Source of the DNA: Echinostoma caproni
Lineage: Eukaryota; Platyhelminthes; Trematoda; Plagiorchiida; Echinostomatidae
DNA length: 64,000 nt
Assembly: GCA_900618425.1 (NCBI GenBank)
Contig: UZAN01039638.1
Location: 5,855 to 69,854 of the forward strand
Direction of reading: 5' to 3'
Made by a program: the position numbers and the translations under genes. This document shows positions 12,201 through 24,200 of this stretch, piece by piece. The notes beneath the pieces are model-generated. The model was not told the origin of the DNA, did not search any database, and saw only the letters and a program-made list of their open reading frames with translations. Positions within the stretch are counted from its first letter, which is position 1. The number at the start of each line of letters is the position of its first letter.

Positions 12201-15200
12201 ATCATAGTTATCACAGTTATCAGTAATGTCTCCTGACCAACAATGTGTTCTCTTATTCTACACTTTATATAAACGCATCTGTACTTCAATGTATGCCCAG
12301 TCATGTAGGTTTTGCCAGGTTACTCATTCTTGTGAATGTATGTAATGCTGTCTTTTACTCATCTAATGTTCCTAATGGGTTTTATGAATCTTTTTCAACT
12401 ATATTAATAGAATATGTAGATACTTCAGTTTGCATTATTTGTAGCGACTTCAACAATTTTGATATCCGTTTCTTAACCACTTGCGGTCTTCGAAATACTG
12501 TCACCTTTCCCACCAGATTTGATGTTTATCTGGATTCGGGTTTTGTCAACCTTCCAAATTTCCATCTTGTACAATGCCGCCCAGCCTAAGGAATATCTGA
12601 TCATTCCTTGTTAAAATGTTCCCCTAACATCTTTAGCCGAATTAACCCCCGTATCTTCACTCGAAATCGTGAATGCAAGCATAAAGAAAAAATGTTCTGC
12701 ACAAAAATCTCATGAGGCTAAGGAAGATGACCAGGTACTCTGACCTTAATTTAATTTCCGATCCCAACCCAACAAGTTTCCCTAAACATTTTCTATCATG
12801 CTTGCTGTTCCTCAGACAATTTTTATCCGCTCCCACCGATTCTTTTCCCCACACATAAAACAACTCCGTCGTAGAATGGGGTATGCCTTCAAAATGAATG
12901 AGCGCAATGAGGTGCGCTATCTTTCTAAATCCATTAGCGTTGGCCTTTGTTGGCCAAACTCTTCGTACACTCGTGCTCCGCTTGGCACCAAAGGTAGTCG
13001 TGAGGCCTGACATGCCCTTATGCAAAATTTTGGCATCAAATTCTCACACCGTGCACCCGCTGTTGTGGATATAGAGGGTCTGAATCAGAGCTTATTCAAT
13101 AACGGACCCGCTCCCCTGCTCTATCTAATGGGTAAGACATAAACATGACCGATCCTGCGGCCAGCGTTGCATCTACCGAAAGTTATCAATAGTTGGTCTG
13201 ATTACGTCCTTGCAATTTCAGTGGCCTTGATAGACTCATCCGTTGTCTTCAGGGAAAGTTCTATCTTTCCATCCTCTGTACTGTGTGAACTTTCAACAAC
13301 TGTATTTCGCAGTGAAGTATCACCAACTGTTGGAGAATGGCCCTAATAACCAAGTACTAAAGAAAGACTGCTCTAAATTTTGTCCCACTGCCTGCACCTC
13401 AGCGGTTTTGACGGTGTTTCTTAGGCTGCGGATTAAAACCCTATCTACACACTTCAATGTTGGTGACCCACAGCAGTTTGCATACACTCATTCCCGCAGT
13501 ACTCCCGATACCCTTTGTTGTCTCTCTCAGTTTGTTTTATTCAAACTGATAAGAAAAGCAAGACTGGCCGCGTACTTTTCTAGATCATAGTTCTTCCTTC
13601 AACACGATTGATAGAAAAATATTTTGCAATACCCTCTTCTGGTGGCGCTCAACCTCCCACGATTGAACTCTTCTTCAGCTATTTCTCCAACAGACAGTGG
13701 TTCACATGTCACAAAGTTTGTATATCTTCACTGCTGCCCTCCTTACAAGGCGTAGTGAAACGTGCTATTTTATCCCCTTTTGTATCTTCCGTTAACATTT
13801 CTTCTATGCCTGTGAACAATTCTTCTGGTTTTGTTAATTATGCAGATTATATTACATTCGGCTTGCCCTACCCTAGTTTATCTCAGATCACTCTACAGGG
13901 TAATATGTCAGAAAAAGTGGAGTTTTCACAACAAAGGGACCTCCCTACGAATCCCACAAAATGCATTGAGGTTTTCCCATTTGAAAGGTAAAGATAATGG
14001 CTGACTGGGAAATACCAACCCGCCTTTAACTATCTTCAGTGACCAGATGGATCGACAACTGTCCGTCAAATACTTTGGAGTTATTTTCCACCGTCATCTC
14101 ACCTGGTCTGACCACGTCAATGACGCTTTCGTGAAGGTCAGGAGACTCAAATTTTACGGTTCACGTCTTAAACCACATTTTATCCCAAATCATCGCATTG
14201 AGCGTTTTGTTTTTGCTTGCGTTTTGCCACACAGGTTTTATGGGTCCCCTGTTTTCGTCCCCGGTGTTTTTAACAAGAACTTCAAACTTATTTCCCGATC
14301 CCTCACGGTTCTGTCGGTATGTGGTCTTGTACCGCGGAAACATCTGGTACACCATATGGTGTTACACCACCTCAAGTTCTGTAAAAGGTTCTCCAGCAAG
14401 ATTTCATCTGACTGTTCTCACCCCCTTTATCCTGCTCTTAGTCATTGCCCTCCTTATTCATCCTCCCGTTCTAGTCATAAACTCATAGAGGCAGATGCTG
14501 AAGCTTACAGGCGCATAAAGTGATTCCTTGGCTTCAGTTGGTTGTGTGAAATATGCAGCAGATTAAGCCGAGAAGATGTACTGACTTTGTGAAATTGAAT
14601 GGCTAATGCACTGTTTTCGGGTGCATAAAGCAAATACTTGACTTGACTTGACTTCAATGTGTCAATAAAACCTTGGAAGTGCAGTAATTCCCTTGAAACC
14701 AAAATAATGTTCTTTCCATACTTTTTAATAAAATAAAGCGAGTTAGGTGAAAAAGTTTGTGATAACCTACAAAGACCACTGGAGAGCTGTTTCATTCTGT
14801 TTGAGATTCATCAGCAGTGCCTACTTATTGTGTACTTGTCAGAACTCAGGGGTAAGGATTTGAAATCCCAACACGAAGGTACGTGGTTCGAGTTCTGGCA
14901 AGGACACAAAAAGTGCACACTAGTGATGAGTCTCACACAGGATGAAGCAGCTGCCCAGTGTTCTTTCCCGGTTATCACGAATTTCCATCGCATGTAAATG
15001 CAGTTAACGATCTCCCAAGCGGTGAAACCCAAAACTAACATCACCAACATTGCCTGGTACCTGTGAAAAACCGAATGGGCTAATCCAAACATTCCTCACA
15101 AAAACCTAATTAGATCAAATTTCGTAAGTTAACTTTCCATTTGATGGTCGTTTGTACCAACTTGAATCGCGATGTTTTTGACTATGGGACTAGAAACATT

Positions 15201-18200
15201 ACAAAGTCCTGAGGTCTGCGATACCTTTGTCGCGAATTATATATGGCTCTCTGGGTGTCGACATATACCCATTTGGTCTCTATTTGGAGACAAATGATCA
15301 ACACTGTCACGCGAGATACTCACCGTTTCGGCGGTACAGTGAACTGAATAATCTCTGCATCAGTAGTTTTGACGTCAACTATCAGACTTTCACCGATACT
15401 ATCACAGATACCAGAAGAGAACTTATTGAACTAACAGTAAAAAAAATATTACAGGTGTATAATGAACCAGTTGTAAAATAATCGGTTGGATCAATTTAAA
15501 GAGAAAAATACAGCAATCTGGTTCCGTTAATATTTTGACATGTTTGTATAAAAACAAACAGGGAAAACGGTGCTTTGATTGCTCTTTGCGTTTTCCGCAG
15601 TTGTTACCTTTCAGTATACTTTCCTTCTATACAGTATAATATATACATATATGTAATGCAAGAACGCACAACAAAATAGGATAGTTGTTTTTTTTCTGTT
15701 TAAAGCCTCAATGTTTCATCTCAATCAACACTCAATCGATCGAGGATACTAAAACTGACATTTGCGTTTTAGGCCTGAGCGTGTTTCCCAAGAAGATCTA
15801 TTCATCTGATTCAACTGTCTTCATCTAGTGGGAATGGAGTGACAAAACATTATGTGTCACGGAATCCGTGTGTAGGACGATCATATAAACTGTCAGGTTA
15901 ACCGATAATCTATGGGTACACACACACAAGCAAAACAGCATCTAACACTACCTCATATCGCATAGCTTCAGACGAACAAACTCGAACTTAGCAGATCGAT
16001 ATCATCGTGTAAATAGTTTGATAAAATATACAAAGCAAAGTGTTTCATTTGCAGAAAATTCATTGTCTAATCAACAACTGCCTAATATTCACCATAAGGT
16101 GATAATTGTATTAATGCATAAGAAGTGCTGTTTGGGACTGACCGTCCGTCTTTATGATGTCACCAGTGATCACAAACCACAAAACACTGAGCCGGCCATA
16201 CAATCGGGAGGGACCAGACTGGAATTTCGCTCTCGTTAAAACTGATAATTATACACAGATTTGAAGTTGGCAATATGGAAAATTGAGCTGCCACAGCATT
16301 CCTTTTTATATCACGGAACCACTGCTTTAATCCGCTTTTTTTATCTTGTAATGTGTTTCTTTTAATAAAACAATACACGCCTGGTTGATAGTATGTTGTG
16401 ACCTGGATGCACACCTCAATCACCGCAGTCATTGATCTGGGAGTGTTAAAGCAATAATAGAAAAACAACAAATCTTCAGTATAGAACACGTCAGCAAGTT
16501 CCATGATTATTTCTAGGCAGTCATAAAACTACGTTTGTAGTGCTTTTGTGTGACTACAGTGTCAAGCATGCGGTCTGAGTATAAGAACATTGACTCACCG
16601 TGAGTTACGGAACACGCCTGCTCTCCGGTAGACCGCATTTTGGAACTTAGGGATTTGTGTGGCGGACACACGCACCCATCACCGATTCCATCATTGTTCA
16701 AATCGTAACAGATGCCACCGGATGAAACACACAGGTGGCAATGAGTGGCACTGGCACTCAACTGCGGAACTATAAATGACAATAGGAGATAAATAACTGT
16801 GTGAAGGTCAGGCGAATTATTGTGAAAATTCTGGTAATAATTTAAATATTTTTTTATTTTTGAATCTAGGGGCATGATGTACATGGATCTTAAGCTGACT
16901 GAAAAGAGAACCATTAGAGAAAACGAGGATAATTGACCCATAGTTAATTTTTGCCAACTAAATCTTGTAACAATATAGTCTTATTCTTTTCAGAGTAAAT
17001 ATTTCCATTCCCTAATTTCAGGATATAACCGTAACCTCAGGTCACTATATTTAATTTCAGACTTCTGTCAAACAACTGGTTGACGATTCACGACCAGTAA
17101 CCTCCAGTGACCTGTGAACTGGATACGTATACAACCAAACAAGATCGGTGCCTTATAATTTGACCGTTTGTCGAGATCATAAATTAGACTGTATATTGAA
17201 TTATGCTACTCTTTTTATTAAATCCTTTCATCATCAAAATGTTATATATTGAATTCTCTCCAGTACTCAATTTCATAGGAAACTTTGGCTGATAAAATTA
17301 CTTAGAATAAAGAAAAAATAGGTCCATCTCTTGAAGAACGCCTATTAAATACAAATTCCGAAGCGTAAGTACCCCAAACACAAAACTTTAAGCCGGATGC
17401 GAGCAGAACTCGGGTTGCAGTTCCCGATTAGCCCATAACCATAATCTGTCACGCTTCAATTCATTTAGATTATAGTCANNNNNNNNNNNNNNNNNNNNNN
17501 NNNNNNNNNNNNNNNNNNNNNNNNNNNNNNNNNNNNNNNNNNNNNNNNNNNNNNNNNNNNNNNNNNNNNNNNNNNNNNNNNNNNNNNNNNNNNNNNNNNN
17601 NNNNNNNNNNNNNNNNNNNNNNNNNNNNNNNNNNNNNNNNNNNNNNNNNNNNNNNNNNNNNNNNNNNNNNNNNNNNNNNNNNNNNNNNNNNNNNNNNNNN
17701 NNNNNNNNNNNNNNNNNNNNNNNNNNNNNNNNNNNNNNNNNNNNNNNNNNNNNNNNNNNNNNNNNNNNNNNNNNNNNNNNNNNNNNNNNNNNNNNNNNNN
17801 NNNNNNNNNNNNNNNNNNNNNNNNNNNNNNNNNNNNNNNNNNNNNNNNNNNNNNNNNNNNNNNNNNNNNNNNNNNNNNNNNNNNNNNNNNNNNNNTTATC
17901 ACTTCTAGTGTTTTTTCATCTGAATTAAGTGTTCCCTTTTACGAATAATTTCAACCTGACAGGATTTTAAACACACTTGAATTATGATCTGTATAAAACG
18001 TGACAGATCAAGCTTAAATTGCTGTTTGGCAGATTTGAAGTTTGTATGTCGATTGCAGAAAGTTTAGTAGCCTCGGTGGGATTCAAACCCACGCATGGAC
18101 GCTGCCTACGCTTTGTACGCGCCTGCTCTACCAGCTGAGCTACGAGGCCACTCCGATAGCACTGACCCATCCAACTTACAGAGGCATGTGGCATCGACCA

Positions 18201-21200
18201 GTGCGTGGGTTCGAATCCCACCGAGGCTACTGAACTTTTCACAATCGAGATCAAACTTAGATTGAGCAATTAGCAGGACATTTTCGCAAAACATTTCCTC
18301 ACAGTCGACTGACGATGTTTTGGCTAACAATAAAAGGTAAAGCTAAAGGAGAAATGAGCAGATAACAAATAACTCAAATTGCTGCTATGCAGTAATTTAC
18401 GATTTTTTCACTATTTTACACCATTATAATCTTATCGACACCGTGAGTCTCAAGGAGACGGGGATTCGCAGACTACAAAATATTTCCAGATGTTTCCGTC
18501 CTGTCTATTCTAAGTGAAGCTCTAAGCAGCCGTTAGTTTCAGGTAAACCATTATTCAATATTTTGAAAGCTTGGCCTGTTCTGTAAACTCTTGTCTAACA
18601 TATTTAACTAAAGGAGCCATGACAGCGACATGTTCCACAGATCAGAGTACCGCTATCAGACTCTTGTTGGGGCTAGAATAGTGGGCGCTTGTCGCAAATG
18701 AGCCTATGACCAGATCACCCGCCTACGGCCACTTTTGTAATGCTTGTGATACCTCCATGCTCACGACGGATGACCATTTACGTGACTGATGGGTATTGCG
18801 GTTTTCGCGGCAACTGTCCTCGGAGGTTACCCGGCCAAGGTGGGTAAGCACCAGTTTCATGGCCAGCTTTATGTTGTCATTGTATAATTGCCAGCCCCAA
18901 CTGCAATGATAACGTCTTCCCACTCTGAGCCAATCGACTTCGAGCTTTTGATTTTTGGTCTGATTTTCTCAACCACACTCTGACCTCCTTGTGCTCGGCT
19001 GTTCCGTGCCTGTCACACTTTCAGTCCAATGTAATCTGAAAACATGTACAAAGCTGATGAGATCAATAGGAATTCGTTAAATTGAACACACCTGTGAACA
19101 TGTTGCTCATCATCAGCATCGTACAGCGAAATACATTGAAGCGAACTTCGCTGGCCGCTACCAAGCGATGCTTTTACATGCTCTTGTGAAAACACAAAAT
19201 AAAACTAGTTGAATGAAACGTTGATTATATCTCGACGTTTTTGGCCCGTAAGGTAAATAAATGTATTTAAGTTAAAGTTTATTGTATCAGAAAATCAGTA
19301 GCCCTAATGAGATTCAAACCCACTTTTGGGCAAGCCAAAAAGAAACTCATAACTGATCTAGTTCGAAAGAGATTCATTCATTGAAATAGCCACCTGAAAC
19401 GAGATTCTATACCATAACTAGCATGCGCGTCAGTAATAACTATGAGGCACAGTGAATACACAGCAATACTTCTCCCTATCACGATCTTTATTGATTAGCT
19501 TCTCCACATGAAGTGCAAGCGGCTGAGGGATGCCAGTTACTTGTCTCTAAAATCCCTTCCAAGATTATACAATAAAACCACACTTGTGATTCAATAATAA
19601 ACCTAATATGAGTTTTATTGGTCTCAATCTTTCATTCATAGTGAGTATCGGTGATCTCCACGGAGGAATGAAATTTCAATTTTTCGATTGTTCCCATACT
19701 CATCCCTTTCTTTTGCTACAAAGTAATAAAAATCTCCTGTCTTATATTCAACGTCCCAAAATGCCCACCCAATCAAGTAGGTTAAAGCCCAATTAGCTAG
19801 AACGATGCATTCATGTCAATGTTTGTCCAAGGCGATATTTTGTAAGTAATTTATTGAAACAGCTAACTTCAATATTGTTAATAACCAGTAACTGTAACAA
19901 ATTATTTTCAAATAACTATTCAACTTTTCGTCACACGAATAGGATTATTAGAAATTTAAATTCTACATACACTTATCATTTTTCTATTTTCGTCTACATA
20001 GTGTTGTGTTTTGGTATTTATCTGGCAATTACAATCTATCAGACCTGCGCTGGGAATTGAGCTTTCAGACCTGAGAGATGGACATCATCGTATTTCGATT
20101 AAATCATTAGTACAAAATTTGTCCAACTTTTCCTCTGTACAGTAATAATCCCGAACAATATGTGCAGATACCTATGTGTGCTATGGTTTGTCTTGACATT
20201 ACAAGATACACCACGTTTATATCCTGCCTCTACCGCTTGTTGTTACGCGTCTTTCATAGACAAAACAAATAATTGCACGACAATTTAGAGCTACCCTCAT
20301 CCTCCTCTCAAGGTCATTTTATCAGATTTGCTCATCTTTTCTTTCCTGGTTGAATGGAATTTACCTTTCACAAATCTCTTTATGCGATCAAACAAAATGA
20401 CCAGGACGCAAAACACGTGATTAGAGGTTTTTGAAAATTTCAATGGAAGAGCTTCTGAGGCGTTGTCAATAACACACCTCCATTTGACCCAGTTATAAAT
20501 TCCCATTTTTATTCCACTTGTACGATGGAATAATAATCGTATGAATATGAAAACTATCGAATTTTCAGGGTTGTCCCATAAAACGTTTTTTGACATGTCT
20601 ATGGGGTGGACATTTCATAATAGGTAAACATAGATTGCATTGAGTGCGCGATGACACATTCAGTCTTATTAACCTCAGTGTTTACATTGCAATTCATACA
20701 ACTGAAAACCGGGAATCGGTGGCAGGAAATAGTCAATATACAACTCGATTTCTACTCTCATCCGTACGTTTCTCTTGTATTTAATGTGTAATTACACTTT
20801 TATTATCAGCTCTAAATGAGGTCACTATATTTTCAAACACAGTACTCTCCAATGGAAGACACCGTAATTAACCAAGTAACTTTACTCATTTCCAAGGTTT
20901 AACCGTAATCAGTTCAAATATAATCTGTAGTTTGCTGTTTCTGAAAAAGATTTCAACTCAAAAGCGTTTGAAAGAAAAGGAAGTGGTAATGCTTGGTCTA
21001 ATAGTTTCCATTAATTTTAGTTTCCCAGTCGCCACTAATGGGACTAAATGGCAAAGTACTATATTTTTATCACAAACTCAATTGAACAATGTTGGTACCA
21101 ATGGAGCATTGTTTTGCAAAGGCAATTTATGAGGCTACAGTGAAAGCTTTTACTTCTAGGTTTATCAATTGTTTGTTTCTCTATATCAGTCGAAGTCTAT

Positions 21201-24200
21201 ATAACCAATGGTACAAAATAACGCGATTCTGAAGAATTTGAAATGATATCCTTCCAGTCGCGACATCGGTAGAACTGATATATTACGACGGATCTAGAAT
21301 AGCTTCTCTACCAACAAAACATTGGCGATTTATCGCTGTAGCCCTAATTCATTTATAACAAATTAGTTGCTTGCCCAATTTTACTCGCTCAGTTTTCCTG
21401 AACTGACTGCTTCATGCATACACTTCATCGTAATTGGAAACTGTATATGGGGTCACACCGCTTTACTAATCATANGATCTAAAACATTGAAGTGTGCGTG
21501 TTAAGATCTGAAAGCATCAGATACTGCTCCTCACCAACCAGCACATGAGTACAATGGTGACCCTTGTCATATGGTAGTCAATCGCCCCTCTACAATCTGT
21601 GTTTTGTGTAACCTAAGGGAATATCTTACTGCAGTGCATCAGCCAACAAGCATCATTTTCAGTTCGCCCTCGATTTGCAGTGAATGTATTTTTCCTCGTT
21701 GACTCCAAATATGATATCTGTACACTGCACACTGGAAAACATTACTTTAAACTTTAATTATTTTTCTGTTTATATATGTATGTCTAAATAATGGTTCCGT
21801 AAATCTGCCCCTGTAAAGAACAAACGTAGATACCGAAAACAAAGGTACTCTGCCGGATTTACAGAGTAATGGAATTTTGCTCACTCAAAATCCAACAAGG
21901 TTCTTTTCGACGTTTTCGCTTTTGGCAGATTGGTTGTCCGATTTTATTGTTTAGTGCGTTTCATTTAATCAAAAGTATTCTCTAAATCTAATACTGCTGA
22001 AAGAAATTCGTTCGCGAAATCTGACGGTTTGGAGGCTTATAAAAATAACTAAATCTGAGTTGGAGCATTTATTCTCTACTTGTCTTTTTTACTGCCAAAT
22101 CAGTAATACGTTTCGCTGTAGAAGTCAGCACGTTAGATTGGTCTTATCAAGGATATTCCATGAGTGGCCAACGCACCAATTGTATTTCGTCAATGTTCTT
22201 CTTTTTCCCTGTGTATTCATGAATCTGTAATAACTAGTACGTAGTACATCGACCGTACATCTCTTCAATTATAATAAATAGTGGCTCAGTCAGTGTTACT
22301 TAGTGAGCACATCTAGCAACGTCCTAAATGATAGAACAGACTGGTATCAGGCGTTCAACGCAACTATCTGTCATAATACAGACCAGGGAAACGTCAATAA
22401 GTAAGTATCCCAATATTTTTATCAAACGGTTTGGGGTTCATAACACCTGACGGCCTTTCATACACACTTACCTACTGAAACGCTGATATTATTCTGTGTA
22501 TTCTGGGTTTCGATTCAATCCCGTTTTAAGGTCATACTTAGCAATTTTGAATGAAATGGTTTCCCTTACACATTGTTTTTATGTGACTTCAAGTACCGTT
22601 CCATACTAAGAGTAGTTTAACCGAAACTCACAGCATTCGGTGTAGCTTAATGTGGACTGATACACTTCGACCATCATTTTAGGACACTGACAGATTTTCG
22701 TCGGGCCGTTCCGTTCCGCTTCTGCCATGGCCGAGAAATCAACGATATTGGGCCAGAGAAAATTTGCCGGAACTTTGTGTGGATTTATGGACCGCGATGG
22801 TTGTGTTCCAATCGGTTCACATACGGCATTTCTTGAACGGCAAACGGATAATTTCTGATCGCATTCAGATCCCATATCGACTGATTGATCCATATTCAGG
22901 GAGTGGTCGTTGGATAACAAAAGGGAAAAGTAATCTGTCTGGATAACACGCTTTCAATTTCATGTACAGTATATTGTTGTGCTAAGCAAACAATGAATTT
23001 TACAAAAAGAGAGGATCGTATAATAGGCTTTATCTTTGCAAAGGTCTGTCGATGAGTGCTATCTGCGTTCATGTATTAAAGCGCATTATATATAACTAGA
23101 ACCCCGGTTTTACGATTATCTATTCACCTTTAGCCTTAAAACTGTCAACTCGAAAGACTGTAAAATCCCAAATATAGAGAAGAATAAACAAGAAATCTAA
23201 TCCAAATAGATGTATCACTTCTAATATCAAAAGTATCTGCATAGTAACAATGAAGTTCACATTCCGAATGGATATGTTGACAGTATTTTTTTGGGAAACC
23301 AGCTATCCAGGAATTTAGTAAAAGGAACGTATTCATGGTGTTTGGAGGAAATCAATTCCAAGGACTGCTAGGTCAATTTTGCAATGACATGTGCTGCTTG
23401 ATAATTGCTTTTGGCATTCGTTAACCATGCCAGTGCATCCAAATGATCAAAACTGTTTTACATTGGTCAAACACACAGATGGTCCTCTGTCATCAGTTGG
23501 TGGTAGCGTTGGTAGTGTTTTATGCAACCAATCAATTCACTGCACGTTGATAGTCAGAAACGTGCAACGGAATTCAGTTCTTGTGATTGCATGAACCAGA
23601 AAAAATTTCTTCCATTTGTCAAATCAAAGCTAACTTGGTCTTGCTAAAAAGTATCATCATTGTGATTCATTGAAAAAGAGAATGCATAAAACTGTTCAGA
23701 AGCACCAATCTAATATGACTAACGTACACATTGTGTACAAACTCACCCAAGGTTCCAGCGCAAATGTTCTTTGTCCAGTCTTCCGTCCGCATACCTGCCG
23801 GTATTCGATTGTCCGGGCAGACGCATCCAATGCGACCTGGATTGAATCTTTCAATAAATAGAAGTAAATTAAGAATTATTTGATTAACGGTGAAATTTTA
23901 CACTCGTTCGGTACATGTTTGTTGAATTAGTTTAACTTTTTCTTCCCAAACCGAATGTTCTGTAGATTAAACTTCTTCAGGGACTAACATAAACTGTGAT
24001 ACCCTACTCCCAACTTGACCTGTACCAGTTTTGCCGCTATCGTGTTTGTTGTATTAAACGTTTGTGTGTTACTCGTGTTATGCCTTCGTGCCTGAGTATG
24101 TTTGTGGTAGGTGCGACCGCACTGAGGCGATAAAACATTGTTCTAGATCGAGCTTATGTCCACTCTCTGGCGCATCACGTAATTTTGGTAGCCACGTTTG

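Larger units (their letters stand above)
7166..16598. other. Intron 6 of the ZP gene
   Basis: A 9.4-kb intron. It contains the LINE at 11950-14655, the interspersed repeat at 14762-15120, the ATT microsatellite near 9400 and a GC-richer, open-frame-poor stretch at about 10950-11660 that looks like repeat debris, including a tRNA B-box-like string (GGTTCGAATCC at about 11259). No module exon with matching phase 1 ends was found, but short ones could be missed. Confidence 0.5.
16770..22631. other. Intron 5 of the ZP gene
   Basis: A 5.9-kb intron with the 417-bp N gap (17479-17895), the paired SINEs at 17995-18290, a SINE scrap at 19275-19325, a GC-richer unassigned patch at about 18600-18990 and one candidate exon at 19092-19182. 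A single N lies at 21475. A hidden module exon in the gap is possible. Confidence 0.5.

Noticed and set aside
15324..15430. Minus-strand open segment with acceptor CTGTTAG and donor AACG|GTGAGT, encoding G-I-C-D-S-I-G-E-S-L, between exons 6 and 7 of the ZP gene
   Set aside because: Its phases (0 in, 2 out) fit neither exon 6 (ends phase 1) nor exon 7 (starts phase 1), which join each other directly. The plus-strand frame over it with a PX-like R-R-Y-S-E string also lacks support.
16160..16504. 114-codon minus-strand frame just left of exon 6
   Set aside because: A good-looking acceptor (CACTCCCAG) gives phase 2, and phase 1 entry from exon 6 hits a stop at once; no clear donor.
18065..18153. 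Functional tRNA gene on the minus strand
   Set aside because: A and B boxes are good, but the anticodon stem is weak and the same tRNA-like part plus tail recurs at 18.2, 32.5 and 41.1 kb, so it is a SINE head.
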